The notes under the pieces: model-generated
What the model was told of the DNA's origin: nothing
Databases searched by the model: none
The model's input: the letters and a program-made list of their open reading frames with translations, nothing else
Position numbers and translations under genes: made by a program
Source of the DNA: Hoeflea sp.
GTDB taxonomy: Bacteria; Pseudomonadota; Alphaproteobacteria; Rhizobiales; Rhizobiaceae
Assembly: GCF_014359905.1 (NCBI RefSeq)
Contig: NZ_JACIYP010000044.1
Span: forward strand, 1 to 42,761
DNA: 42,761 nucleotides
Direction: 5' to 3'
In this document: piece after piece, positions 17,726-26,922 of the stretch
Position numbering within the stretch: the stretch's first letter is position 1
Layout: every line of letters begins with the position of its first letter

Positions 17726-20080
17726 ATGACCCACCCGATCTCCCGCAGCAAAACGGAAATCAGCGGCGGCGCGCATGCGACGCGCAGCCACGATTCCGCC
17801 CACAAGCATGTCACCGGCAGCGCCGACTATATCGACGACATGGCCGAGCCTGCCGGTACGCTGCACGGCTATCTCGGACTTTCCGACCGGGCCCATGCGA
17901 AGATCACATCGCTCGATCTCGACGCGGTCCGCGCCTCAGACGGAGTCAAGCTGGTGCTCACCGGCGCGGATGTGCCCGGCAGCAACGACATTTCGCCGAC
18001 CGGACGCAATGACGAGCCGGTGCTGGCCACCGGAGAGGTCAAGTTTCACGGCCAGCCGGTGTTCGCCGTCATCGCCGAGACTCGCGACAAGGCCCGCCGC
18101 GCCGCCAGGAAGGCGGTGTTCGGCTACGAGGACCTGCCGCATGCCACCGACGTGCGCGCGGCGGTCGATGCGGGCTATCCGCATGTCACCGATCCGCTGA
18201 AGCTCGAACGCGGCGATGTCGCGGCAGGGCTCGCCGCCGCGCCGCTCAGGCTCCAGGGCGACATGCGCATCGGCGGCCAGGACCATTTCTATCTCGAGGG
18301 CCATATCGCCATGGCCATCCCGGGCGAGGACGACGAGGTCACCGTCTGGTCCTCGACCCAGCATCCGAGCGAGGTGCAGCACATGGTGGCGCATGCGCTG
18401 GGCACGGTGTCGAACGCGGTGACGGTGCTGGTGCGGCGCATGGGCGGGGGCTTCGGCGGCAAGGAGACCCAGTCCAACCAGTTCGCGGCCATCGCCGCCA
18501 TCGCCGCCAAGAAGCTCAACCGCGCGGTCAAGATAAGGCCCGACCGCGACGACGACATGATCATCACCGGCAAGCGGCACGATTTCGTCGTCGACTACGA
18601 CGTGGGCTATGACGAGAGCGGGGTGATCCACGCGCTCGACGCGACCTTTGCCGCGCGTTGCGGTTTTTCCTCCGACCTGTCGGGGCCGGTGACCGACCGG
18701 GCGCTGTTTCACGCCGACAACTGCTATTTCTACCAGGACGTCCGGCTCGTCTCCAAGCCGATGATGACCAATACGGTCTCCAACACCGCCTTCCGCGGCT
18801 TCGGCGGACCGCAGGGCATGCTCGGCGGCGAGCGGGTGATCGAGGAGGTCGCCTATGCGCTCGGGCGCGATCCGCTGGAGATCCGCAAGGCCAATTTCTA
18901 TGGCGGGCCGGGGCGCGATGTCACGCCCTATCACCAGACGGTCGAAGACAACATCATCGCCCGGATCGTCGAGGACCTGGAAGCCTCGTCGGATTACCAG
19001 GCGCGCCGCGCCGAGATCATCGATTTCAACGCAACCAGCCCGGTGGTGCGGCGCGGCATCGCGCTGACCCCGGTCAAGTTCGGCATCTCCTTCACCGCAA
19101 CCTGGTACAACCAGGCCGGCGCGCTGGTGCATGTCTATCAGGACGGATCGATCCACCTGAACCATGGCGGCACGGAGATGGGCCAGGGTCTCAACACCAA
19201 GGTGGCGCAGGTGCTGGCCGAGGAATTCCAGGTCGATCTCGACACCATCCGTATCACCGCCACCACCACCGGAAAGGTGCCCAACACCTCGGCCACGGCG
19301 GCCTCGTCGGGCACCGATCTCAACGGCATGGCGGCGGCCAATGCGGCGCAGCAGATCAAGACGCGGCTGGTGGCGTTCGCCTCGGAGAAATTCAGCGTGC
19401 CGCCGGAACAGGTGGAATTCATTCCCAACCATGTGCGCATCGGCAACGAGCTGCTGGCGTTTGGGGATTTCATCAAGCTCGCCTACCAGGCGCGCGTGCA
19501 GCTCTCGGCGGCGGGCTTCTACAAGACCCCCGACATCCACTGGAACCGCGCAGAGGGAAAGGGCCGGCCGTTCTACTATTTCGCCTATGGCGCGGCGGTG
19601 TCGGAAGTGTCGGTCGATACGCTCACGGGCGAATATCAGGTCGACCGGGTCGACGTGCTGCACGACGCGGGACGCTCGCTCAACCCGGCGATCGACATCG
19701 GCCAGATCGAGGGCGCCTTCATCCAGGGCATGGGGTGGCTCACAACCGAGGAATTGTGGTGGGACGGCAAGGGTCGGCTGAGGACCCACGCGCCCTCGAC
19801 CTACAAGATCCCGCTGGCGTCGGACCGGCCTCCGGTCTTCAACGTCAGGCTCGCCGAGTGGTCGGAAAACCGCGAACCGACGATCAGGCGCTCCAAGGCG
19901 GTGGGCGAACCGCCCTTCATGCTGCCGATTTCGGTGCTCGAGGCGCTCGGCATGGCCGTGGCCTCGATCGCCGACTACCAGATCTCGCCACGGCTCGACG
20001 CGCCGGCAACGCCCGAGCGCGTGCTGATGGCGGTGGAGCGGCTGAAGACGCTGGCGGCCGGGGACGGAGCCGAGGGCTGA
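17726..20080 (+). CDS. xdhB: Xanthine dehydrogenase molybdopterin-binding subunit
   Basis: Catalytic subunit of xanthine dehydrogenase, 784 residues. Features in order: an aldehyde oxidase/xanthine dehydrogenase a/b hammerhead (HVTGSADYIDDM onwards, about residues 30-140), the molybdenum cofactor-binding motif GGGFGGKE, the RGFGGPQG motif, a NHGGTEMGQGLNTK segment and the C-terminal VGEPPFMLPISV, whose glutamate is the conserved catalytic base. The length is normal for the bacterial two-subunit enzyme. It starts two bases after the xdhA stop and ends in a TGATG overlap with xdhC. The opposite strand has a very long open frame here, which is a GC-bias shadow. Confidence 0.96.
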   Translation: MTHPISRSKTEISGGAHATRSHDSAHKHVTGSADYIDDMAEPAGTLHGYLGLSDRAHAKITSLDLDAVRASDGVKLVLTGADVPGSNDISPTGRNDEPVLATGEVKFHGQPVFAVIAETRDKARRAARKAVFGYEDLPHATDVRAAVDAGYPHVTDPLKLERGDVAAGLAAAPLRLQGDMRIGGQDHFYLEGHIAMAIPGEDDEVTVWSSTQHPSEVQHMVAHALGTVSNAVTVLVRRMGGGFGGKETQSNQFAAIAAIAAKKLNRAVKIRPDRDDDMIITGKRHDFVVDYDVGYDESGVIHALDATFAARCGFSSDLSGPVTDRALFHADNCYFYQDVRLVSKPMMTNTVSNTAFRGFGGPQGMLGGERVIEEVAYALGRDPLEIRKANFYGGPGRDVTPYHQTVEDNIIARIVEDLEASSDYQARRAEIIDFNATSPVVRRGIALTPVKFGISFTATWYNQAGALVHVYQDGSIHLNHGGTEMGQGLNTKVAQVLAEEFQVDLDTIRITATTTGKVPNTSATAASSGTDLNGMAAANAAQQIKTRLVAFASEKFSVPPEQVEFIPNHVRIGNELLAFGDFIKLAYQARVQLSAAGFYKTPDIHWNRAEGKGRPFYYFAYGAAVSEVSVDTLTGEYQVDRVDVLHDAGRSLNPAIDIGQIEGAFIQGMGWLTTEELWWDGKGRLRTHAPSTYKIPLASDRPPVFNVRLAEWSENREPTIRRSKAVGEPPFMLPISVLEALGMAVASIADYQISPRLDAPATPERVLMAVERLKTLAAGDGAEG

Positions 20081-20910
20081 TGCCACGCCTCGCTGCCTAC
20101 GAGGATTTTGCGCAAGCCACCGGGACGGCCTGCTTCGTGCTGGTCCGGGTGGTGGAGGCCAAGGGCTCGACGCCGCGCGATGCGGACGCCTGGATGCTGA
20201 TTTCCGCTGCAAGCACATTCGGCACGATAGGCGGCGGACGGCTGGAGCTCGAAGCCATCGACCAGGCACGCAACGTGCTCGCTGGCGCGGAGGCCGCGCC
20301 GCTGGCGCTGCCCTTGGGGCCGGCCATCGGCCAGTGCTGCGGCGGGCATGTGACGTTGTCGTTCGAGATCATCCCGCCATCCCGTTTTGATGAGATTCAG
20401 GCCGTGGTCGAGGCCGAGGACGCGGGTGATCCCGAGGTCTGGCTGTTCGGCGGCGGCCATGTCGGCCGCGCCCTGGCGGCGGCGCTGCTGCTGTTGCCGG
20501 TCAAGGTGCAGGTGGTCGAGACCCGCGAGGACGAGCTGGCGCTGACGCCTGATGGCCCAACCCGGCATCTGACCGCCCTGCCCGAGAGTCTCGTCGCCGA
20601 GGTTGCGCCCGGCAGCGCCGTGATCGTGCTCACCCATGACCATGCGCTCGATTTCCTGATCGTCTCGGCGGCGCTCAAGCGGGACGACCTCGCCCAGGTC
20701 GGCATGATTGGCTCGGACACCAAGCGCATGACCTTCGAGCATCAATATGTCCGCGAGGGCGGCGACAAGACCCGACTCTCCCGCCTCACCTGCCCGATCG
20801 GCCGCAAGCTCGCCGACAAGCGCCCGGAGGTGATCGCGGCCACGGTCGCGGCCGACATCATCGCGGCGCTGGCCGACTGGCAAGCAGCCAGGCGTCAGGC
20901 AACGTCCTGA
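20080..20910 (+). CDS. xdhC: Xanthine dehydrogenase accessory protein XdhC
   Basis: Chaperone that binds molybdenum cofactor, helps make its sulfurated form and inserts it into XdhB. The 276-residue protein has the N-terminal XdhC/CoxI domain (VLVRVVEAKGSTPRDADAW in the first third, with an IGGGRLE motif and a QCCGGHV motif). A Rossmann-like C-terminal domain has WLFGGGHVGRAL and a QVGMIGSDTKR segment. The start ATG overlaps the xdhB stop by one base (TGATG). Its last 16 bases overlap the end of the GMC oxidoreductase gene on the other strand. Confidence 0.94.
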   Translation: MPRLAAYEDFAQATGTACFVLVRVVEAKGSTPRDADAWMLISAASTFGTIGGGRLELEAIDQARNVLAGAEAAPLALPLGPAIGQCCGGHVTLSFEIIPPSRFDEIQAVVEAEDAGDPEVWLFGGGHVGRALAAALLLLPVKVQVVETREDELALTPDGPTRHLTALPESLVAEVAPGSAVIVLTHDHALDFLIVSAALKRDDLAQVGMIGSDTKRMTFEHQYVREGGDKTRLSRLTCPIGRKLADKRPEVIAATVAADIIAALADWQAARRQATS

Positions 20911-22511
20911 AGCACCAGCTCCGACGCCCGCCATCCGGTGGCGATCGCGGCGGCATTGGTGTTGCCGGTGACGATGTTGGGAAAGATCGAGCAATCGACA
21001 ACCCGCAGTCCCGCGATGCCGTGGACCTTGAGCCGGGCATCGACCACCGATCTGGCCGGGTCCGGCCCCATGCGGCAGGTGGCGACGGGATGATAGACGG
21101 TGCCCGAGCGGCGGCGGATGTCGTCGATCATCGCCGCGTCGTCGGTGACGTCCGGTCCCGGCAGCAGCTCGGCCTCGATGCAGTCGGCGAGCGGCCTGGC
21201 AGCGGCCATCTTGCGCACGATCCTGCCGGTCTCCAGCATTTCGGCCACGTCGTCCTCATGGGAGAGTGCATTGGGCGTGATCCGCGGCGCGTCCAGCGGA
21301 TCGGCGGAGCGGATCATGATCTCGCCGCGGCTCTTCGGCCTGCAGTTCGACCAGCCGATGGAAAAGCCGGGCCAGGGATCGGGGCTCAGGATGGGGCGTT
21401 CGCCGGGACGCGGAATGACGGTGGAAAAGGCCTGGAAATAGAGCTGGATGTTGGGCCGGGGACGATCCGGCGAGGTGCGGATGAAGCCGCCGGCCTGGTT
21501 GAGGCTGACCGACAAGGGCCCGCCGCGCAAAAGCAGGTAGCGCAGGCCGGCATTCAACTTGCCCCACCAGGGTCCAAGCTGCTGGTTGAGGGTCGGGCAA
21601 TTGGCGCGGAAGGTATAGTTGATGCCGATATGGTCCTCGAGATTGCGCCCGACATTTGCGTTGTCGACGCGCACCGCGATGCCGAAGCTCTTGAGATGCT
21701 CCGCCGGACCGATGCCCGAGAGTTGCAGCAGCTGCGGCGAATTGACCGAGCCGCCGCTGAGGATCACCTCGCGCCCGGCCTTCACAGTCACCGTCCTGCC
21801 GCCGCGGCTGTAGGTGACGCCGGTGACGCGCGTTCCCTCGAATATCAGGCCGGTCACATGGGCGTTGGTGATGACCCTGAGATTGGGCCGTTTCATCGCC
21901 GGGCGCAGGAAGGCGCGCGCCGCCGACAGCCGCCGTCCGCCGTGGATGGTGAACTCGAACTGCCCAACGCCCTCCTGGTCGACACCGTTGAAATCGGCAT
22001 TGAGCGGCAATCCGATGGCCTGGGCCGACTGGAACCATTTGCGGGTCAGCTCATGGGTGGTCTTGCTTGGGACAAACAGCTTGAGCGGTCCATCGCGGCC
22101 TCTGAGCGCATCATCGCCGATGACAGCGCATTCGACGCTGCGGAAGGCTGCAAACATGTCGTCGGCGCCCCAGCCGGGATTGCCCGCGTCGCGCCAGTCG
22201 TCGAAATCGGCGCGGGCGCCGCGCACCCAGACCATGGCGTTGATCGAGGAGGAGCCGCCCAGCACCCGGCCGCGCGGCCAGTGGTCGACATTGCCGCCAA
22301 GCCCCGGATCGGGCTCGGCGCGGTACATCCAGTTGACCTTCGGATCGAAGAAGGTCTTGCCGTAGCCGAGCGGCATCTGCACGAAGAAACGCCGGTCATC
22401 GCCGCCCGCCTCGAGCACCAAAACCTTGTGACGGCCCGACGCCGACAGGCGCTCGGCCATGACGCAGCCCGACGAGCCGGCGCCGATGATGATGAAGTCC
22501 GGATTGTCCAT
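20895..22511 (-). CDS. GMC-family FAD oxidoreductase (choline/alcohol dehydrogenase-like)
   Basis: Flavoprotein of 538 residues that oxidises an alcohol to an aldehyde. It has the FAD motif GAGSSG (10-15) at the N-terminus and a GGSSSINAMVWVRG segment. The second GMC signature, GGSVNSPQLLQLSGIG, is in the middle. The C-terminal region has the active-site histidine in YHPVATCRMG and a VTGNTNAAAIATGWR flavin-contact segment. The sequence is close to the choline dehydrogenase/polyethylene glycol dehydrogenase group, but no betaine genes lie nearby, so the substrate is open. It stands alone, divergent from marR and tail-to-tail with xdhC. Confidence 0.9.
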   Translation of the reverse strand: MDNPDFIIIGAGSSGCVMAERLSASGRHKVLVLEAGGDDRRFFVQMPLGYGKTFFDPKVNWMYRAEPDPGLGGNVDHWPRGRVLGGSSSINAMVWVRGARADFDDWRDAGNPGWGADDMFAAFRSVECAVIGDDALRGRDGPLKLFVPSKTTHELTRKWFQSAQAIGLPLNADFNGVDQEGVGQFEFTIHGGRRLSAARAFLRPAMKRPNLRVITNAHVTGLIFEGTRVTGVTYSRGGRTVTVKAGREVILSGGSVNSPQLLQLSGIGPAEHLKSFGIAVRVDNANVGRNLEDHIGINYTFRANCPTLNQQLGPWWGKLNAGLRYLLLRGGPLSVSLNQAGGFIRTSPDRPRPNIQLYFQAFSTVIPRPGERPILSPDPWPGFSIGWSNCRPKSRGEIMIRSADPLDAPRITPNALSHEDDVAEMLETGRIVRKMAAARPLADCIEAELLPGPDVTDDAAMIDDIRRRSGTVYHPVATCRMGPDPARSVVDARLKVHGIAGLRVVDCSIFPNIVTGNTNAAAIATGWRASELVLQDVA

Positions 22512-22684
22512 GGAGTGCTCACAGCGCGGGCGGATTGTCGACAAATCGTTGTCACATTTGCGTTGCGCGATCAACGGATTTGCAGCGGCGGCGAGTGGTC
22601 ACGGCGCGACATCGGTGTCGGTCCCGCCGCCCGGTCCTACACGCGGAATTGATCGGGCATCGCTTCCGGTTCGGCGTTGGCCTC

Positions 22685-22711
22685 TTGATTGATGAGCATG
22701 CTCAGTATATA
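22685..22711 (+). promoter_or_regulatory. Promoter with a perfect palindromic operator for marR-emrAB
   Basis: TTGATT (22685-22690) and TATATA (22706-22711) look like -35 and -10 boxes with a 15-base spacer. The spacer is largely filled by the perfect 12-base palindrome TGAGCATGCTCA (22693-22704). A palindrome placed between the promoter boxes is the classic arrangement for MarR autorepression. The marR start codon is only 8 bases beyond the -10 box. Confidence 0.6.
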
Positions 22712-22719
22712 TCGCGCTT

Positions 22720-23190
22720 ATGAAAACGCCCCCCATCGACCAATTCGGCCTGCTGCTGCACGACGCCGCCCGGCTGCTGCGCAAGCGGTTTGACGCGCGC
22801 GGCGAGGAGCATGGGCTGTCTTCGGCGCAGTGGCGGCTGCTGGTGAAGGTCGTGCGCGAGCAGAAGACCACCCAGGCCCGCCTTGCCGAGCTCATGGAAA
22901 TCGAGCCAATCAGCGTTTCGCGGCTGATCGACCGGATGGAGCAGGCCGGCTGGGTCGAGCGCCTTCCGCACGAGACCGATCGCCGTGTCAAGCTGGTGGC
23001 GCCCACGGACAAGAGCCTTGCGGCCTACTCCTCGATCAAGGCGGCCGCCGGGGATGTCTACAGCGAAGCGATGGCAGGCCTCGACGAATCCCAGAAGCAG
23101 GGGCTGGTCTCCGCGCTTGCCCGGGTGGTCGAGAACCTGTCCTCCGACGAACCCAGATCCCTCTGCCCCGAGCTCAAGAATCAGGCCTGA
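22720..23190 (+). CDS. MarR-family transcriptional regulator
   Basis: Dimeric winged-helix repressor of 156 residues, probably released by a small toxic compound and controlling the efflux genes downstream. The winged helix covers about residues 30-100: LSSAQWRLLVKVV, LAELMEIEPISVSRLIDRMEQAGWVERL as the recognition region, and a DRRVKLVAPT wing. The flanking helices form the dimer interface. The ATG at 22720 is the first possible start: an in-frame TGA lies at 22693, with no other start codon between. No Shine-Dalgarno sequence precedes it and the -10 box is only 8 bases away, so the mRNA may be leaderless. It is followed after two bases by the emrA-like gene. Confidence 0.92.
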   Translation: MKTPPIDQFGLLLHDAARLLRKRFDARGEEHGLSSAQWRLLVKVVREQKTTQARLAELMEIEPISVSRLIDRMEQAGWVERLPHETDRRVKLVAPTDKSLAAYSSIKAAAGDVYSEAMAGLDESQKQGLVSALARVVENLSSDEPRSLCPELKNQA

Positions 23191-23192
23191 CC

Positions 23193-24326
23193 ATGAACGC
23201 CCCCGTCAAACCCGCCTCAGCACCTCGCCAATCCGCCGCGCCGGCGCAGACCGATCTGCAGGCCGCGCCCGAAAAGGCGCCCTCGAAATTCCGCCGCAAC
23301 CTGCTGATGGCGCTGGTGCCCGCCCTTCTGGTGGGCGCGGGCGCCTATGTCTGGATCACCGGAGGCAGGTTCGAGGAAACCGAGAACGCCAATCTCAGGC
23401 TGTCGCGGATTACCATCGCCAGCGAGATCGCCGGCCGGGTGGTCAGCGTCAATGTGAGCGAGAACGTGCCCGTCAAGCAGGGCGACGTGCTGTTCCAGGT
23501 CGATCCCGAACCGCTTCAGATCGCGCTAAACCAGGCCAATGCGGCGGTGGAAAGCGCCCGTCTCAACGTCATCCAGCTCAGGGCCGCCTACACCCAGGCT
23601 GTGACCCAGGAAAAGATCGCCGACGACGACGCGAAATACTATGACGACAACCTCGCCCGGCAGACGTCGCTTGCCGCCAAGGGCGTGGCAACGGCCACGT
23701 CGCTCGATGATGCGCGGCATACCGCGCAGAAAGCGGCGCAGGACCTGATCGCCGCCACCCAGTCGGTCGCGACCGCCAAGGCGGCACTCGCCAACAGCCT
23801 CGACGGCGACATCGACGCCCATCCGATGGTCGCGGCCGCGCTCGCCGCCCGCGACAAGGCCGCCTACAATCTCGCCGCCGCCACGGTCCGCGCGCCGGCC
23901 GACGGCCTGGTCTACCAGGCGGCTTCCTTCCGTGCGGGCGAATACGTGACCCCGGGCGCGTCGCTGTTCACGCTGGTCGAGACCACAAATCCCTGGATCG
24001 ACGCCAATTTCAAGGAACCGCAGCTCGCCCACATGAAGCCCGACCAGTCGGCCGAGATCGTGTTCGACGTCTATCCCGACCGCACCTTCCGGGCGACGGT
24101 GGAATCGATCGGCGCCGGCACCGGCGCGGAGTTCTCGCTGCTGCCGGCGCAGAATGCCACCGGCAACTGGGTCAAGGTGACCCAGAGAATTCCCGTCCGC
24201 CTCAAGCTCGACGACCCTGAAGCCAAGATCCTGGCCCGCTCCGGGCTCAGCGCCACGGTGACCGTGGACACCGAGGCGAGCCGCAGCTTTGGCGATTTCT
24301 TCAGCAGCGCCAAGGCCGCGGAATAG
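23193..24326 (+). CDS. emrA: HlyD/EmrA-family efflux adaptor
   Basis: Periplasmic adaptor linking an inner membrane MFS pump to an outer membrane channel. The 377-residue protein has a polar, alanine/proline-rich cytoplasmic N-terminus (about 1-32), one membrane helix (about 36-55) and a lipoyl-like half-motif (ASEIAGRVVSVNVSENVPVKQGDVLFQVD). A long coiled-coil hairpin follows (about 110-210), then the second lipoyl half (VRAPADGLVYQ) and a beta-barrel. It lies between marR and the emrB-like gene, 23 bases from the latter, in one operon. The drug or metabolite exported cannot be told from sequence. Confidence 0.92.
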   Translation: MNAPVKPASAPRQSAAPAQTDLQAAPEKAPSKFRRNLLMALVPALLVGAGAYVWITGGRFEETENANLRLSRITIASEIAGRVVSVNVSENVPVKQGDVLFQVDPEPLQIALNQANAAVESARLNVIQLRAAYTQAVTQEKIADDDAKYYDDNLARQTSLAAKGVATATSLDDARHTAQKAAQDLIAATQSVATAKAALANSLDGDIDAHPMVAAALAARDKAAYNLAAATVRAPADGLVYQAASFRAGEYVTPGASLFTLVETTNPWIDANFKEPQLAHMKPDQSAEIVFDVYPDRTFRATVESIGAGTGAEFSLLPAQNATGNWVKVTQRIPVRLKLDDPEAKILARSGLSATVTVDTEASRSFGDFFSSAKAAE

Positions 24327-24349
24327 TCCTCCGGTAGGAAAGCAAGGCC

Positions 24350-25885
24350 ATGAGCACCACCCCAGAACCCGGGCACATTGTGCCGCATCGGGGGCTGATC
24401 ACCATTTCGATCATGCTCGCCACCATCATGCAGGTGCTGGACACGACGATTGCCAATGTGGCGCTGCCGTCGATGACCGGCGACCTTGACGCCTCGCAGG
24501 ACACCATCACCTGGGTGCTGACCTCCTACATCGTCGCCGCCGCGATCATGACCCCGGTGACCGGATGGCTGGCCGACCGGATCGGCCGGCGCGAGCTGTT
24601 CCTGATCACCATCGTCGGCTTCACGGTCACGTCGATGGCCTGCGGCATGGCGCCGAACCTGGAAACCATGGTGGCTTTCCGCCTGCTGCAGGGCGTCTTC
24701 GGCGCGGCGATCGTGCCGTTGTCACAGACCTTCCTGCTCGACATCAACCCGAAGGAACGCCACGGACAGGCCATGGCAATCTGGGGCGCGGGCATCATGG
24801 TCGGACCGATCATCGGCCCGACGCTCGGCGGCTGGCTCACCGAGACGCTCAACTGGCGCTGGGTGTTCTTCATCAACCTGCCGGTCGGCATCATCGCCTT
24901 CATGGGCTGCGCGGCCTATCTGCCGGAGGTCGCCAGGCGGGTGCGCCGGTTCGACTTCTTCGGCTTCGCCATGCTGTCGCTCGGCATCGGCGCCTTGCAG
25001 CTGATGCTCGACCGCGGCGGCGAGGTGGACTGGTTCTCCGCATGGGAAATCTGGATCGAACTCGCGCTGGCGGTCACCGGCTTCTGGATCTTTGTGGTGC
25101 ATCTGGCGACGGCCAAGGAGCCTTTCGTCGATCCGAAGATCTTCGCCGACCGCAATTTCATCACCGGCCTGGTGCTGATCTTCGTGGTCGGCATCGTGCT
25201 GCTGGCGAGCCTGGCGCTGTTGCCGCCGATGCTGTCGCATGTCTTCGGCTATTCGACCATCTCCACCGGCCTGGTGATGGCGCCGCGCGGCATCGGAACC
25301 ATGATCTCGATGATCCTGGTCGGACGCCTGGTGCGCATGGTGGATGCCCGCTATCTGGTGATCACCGGTCTGCTCCTGACCGCGCTGTCGCTCTCCATGA
25401 TGACCGGTTTCTCGCCGCAGATGGACAGCGCGCCCGTGATCTGGACCGGCGTCATCCAGGGGCTTGGCCTGGGTCTCGTCTTCGTGCCGCTGTCGACGGT
25501 GGCCTTTGCCACGCTCGACGTGCGCTTCCGCACCGACGCCGCGAGCCTGTTTTCGCTCGTGCGCAACATCGGCTCGTCCATCGGCATCTCTGTGGTCACG
25601 CTGGTGCTGAGCCGCTATGTGCAGATCAATCACCAGGAGCTGGGGGCTGCCATCAACCCGTTCAATCCGGTGCTGCGCGAGACCATGCCCGGCTTCGCCA
25701 CCGACCCGGCGCAACTGCAGATCCTTGACGGGCTGGTCAACCAGCAGGCGCTGATGATCTCCTACAACAACGATTTCAAGCTGATGATGATGGTGACCCT
25801 GTTCGCCATCCCGCTGGCGCTGATGCTGCGCAAGCCGCGGCACGCGGCACCGGCAGGCGCGCCGCCTGCCGCGCACATGGACTGA
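24350..25885 (+). CDS. emrB: DHA2-family MFS multidrug efflux pump (EmrB-like)
   Basis: Inner membrane drug:proton antiporter of 511 residues with about fourteen membrane helices. The DHA2 hallmarks are present: LDTTIANVALPSM in the first helix, the loop motif GWLADRIGRRELF, and the motif C region GAGIMVGPIIGPTLGGWL. It pairs with the EmrA-like adaptor to span the envelope. An AGGA lies upstream of the ATG at 24350. The gene ends 20 bases from the end of the convergent EEP gene, with no clear terminator between the two. Confidence 0.93.
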   Translation: MSTTPEPGHIVPHRGLITISIMLATIMQVLDTTIANVALPSMTGDLDASQDTITWVLTSYIVAAAIMTPVTGWLADRIGRRELFLITIVGFTVTSMACGMAPNLETMVAFRLLQGVFGAAIVPLSQTFLLDINPKERHGQAMAIWGAGIMVGPIIGPTLGGWLTETLNWRWVFFINLPVGIIAFMGCAAYLPEVARRVRRFDFFGFAMLSLGIGALQLMLDRGGEVDWFSAWEIWIELALAVTGFWIFVVHLATAKEPFVDPKIFADRNFITGLVLIFVVGIVLLASLALLPPMLSHVFGYSTISTGLVMAPRGIGTMISMILVGRLVRMVDARYLVITGLLLTALSLSMMTGFSPQMDSAPVIWTGVIQGLGLGLVFVPLSTVAFATLDVRFRTDAASLFSLVRNIGSSIGISVVTLVLSRYVQINHQELGAAINPFNPVLRETMPGFATDPAQLQILDGLVNQQALMISYNNDFKLMMMVTLFAIPLALMLRKPRHAAPAGAPPAAHMD

Positions 25886-25905
25886 CGCCGCAGAGCGACT
25901 CCGGT

Positions 25906-26922
25906 TCAGGGAATGGCGAAATGCCCGACGATCAACTCGTGATCGGAGAGCGGCTCCCCGGCCGGGTCGAGCGCCGGAACGATCGCTGCACCATCCATCG
26001 ACAGGCCGCGGGCCGCGAACCAGTCGAGTTTCATGGAGCGGGTCGGGTGCGGCGTCAGAAAACTGCGGCGTGTTGTCATGCCCTGGGCATTGTTGTCCCA
26101 GGAATAGCCATGGTCGCGGGCGATATCGAAGAGGCTCTCATCGCGCCAGTCCGGCGCCTCCTTGTTGTTGCCGGTGTTCAAGTCACCACCGATGATGACG
26201 GGCAGATCGGGGGCAAACCTGTCGATGGCGTCGATCAGCCGTTCCATCTGACGGCCGCGATGGGCCGAATCGGCATTGCTTTCCAGGTGGACCGAGACGA
26301 CGCACAGATTGCCCGCAACTGTCGGAATGATCGTGGCGATCGCCATCCGTCCGCCGATGCGCGGCTGATCGCGGTCCCAGGAGAACGGACCCTCGATGTA
26401 CCAATGGCCATGATCATCGAGCCGGATCAGGGTGGTCGAGACCGGCGCCGCCCTGCTCAGCACCGCATTGCCATGCCATCCGGCTTCATTGTGGTCATCG
26501 ACGCAATAGGGACGCTCGGTTTCGCCGCCAAGCCCGAGTTCAAAGAACTCGACCCCGTAGACGTAATGCATGCCGAGCGCCGCGGCGATTTCCGCGGTCG
26601 GGTGGCGCTGGGCTGTTCTCGCCATGCCGCAATCGACCTCGGTGAGCAGCACGACATCGGGTGTCTGTGCAGCCAGAAGCGCCGCGCTTTTTTCGGGAAA
26701 CAGGCACCGCTCGATGTTCCAGGCAGCGACTGTAAAGATCTGCGGCGCAGTGGCGTCGGTTGGCGTGCCTCCGCTTTCAACCATGCTCATGGCCGCAATA
26801 CCGGCCATGAAGGCCCGGTGCGCTTCTGTCGTGCGCGGTGCGGCCAGGATGGCTTGCCGCTGATCCGGCGCAACGGGGGGCAGGCGATCCACCGCCTCTG
26901 TCTGTGGCGACGGCGCAGTCAC
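25906..26922 (-). CDS. Endonuclease/exonuclease/phosphatase-fold hydrolase in the ugpQ position
   Basis: Predicted metal-dependent phosphoesterase of 338 residues. After an N-terminal helical region of about 60 residues, the EEP (DNase I-like) active site is complete: N69 in AAWNIE, E95 in LTEVD, H150 and N152 in WHGNAVLS, H212 in VSVHLES, D247 and N249 in GGDLNT, D300 in KLDWF, and D327-H328 in SDHEL. No signal peptide is visible, so it should act in the cytoplasm. The start ATG overlaps the ugpC stop (ATGA), so it is the last gene of the ugpBAEC operon. In E. coli this place is held by ugpQ, a glycerophosphodiesterase of an unrelated fold. A phosphodiesterase acting on imported substrates is the natural inference; nuclease or sphingomyelinase-like activity cannot be excluded. 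Confidence 0.85.
   Translation of the reverse strand: MTAPSPQTEAVDRLPPVAPDQRQAILAAPRTTEAHRAFMAGIAAMSMVESGGTPTDATAPQIFTVAAWNIERCLFPEKSAALLAAQTPDVVLLTEVDCGMARTAQRHPTAEIAAALGMHYVYGVEFFELGLGGETERPYCVDDHNEAGWHGNAVLSRAAPVSTTLIRLDDHGHWYIEGPFSWDRDQPRIGGRMAIATIIPTVAGNLCVVSVHLESNADSAHRGRQMERLIDAIDRFAPDLPVIIGGDLNTGNNKEAPDWRDESLFDIARDHGYSWDNNAQGMTTRRSFLTPHPTRSMKLDWFAARGLSMDGAAIVPALDPAGEPLSDHELIVGHFAIP

Noticed and set aside
17936..20269. Very long open frame (777 codons) on the minus strand opposite xdhB and xdhC
   Set aside because: It is rich in R, H, G and D, has no recognisable motif, and lies wholly opposite genes with complete catalytic motifs. It is a shadow of high-GC codon use.
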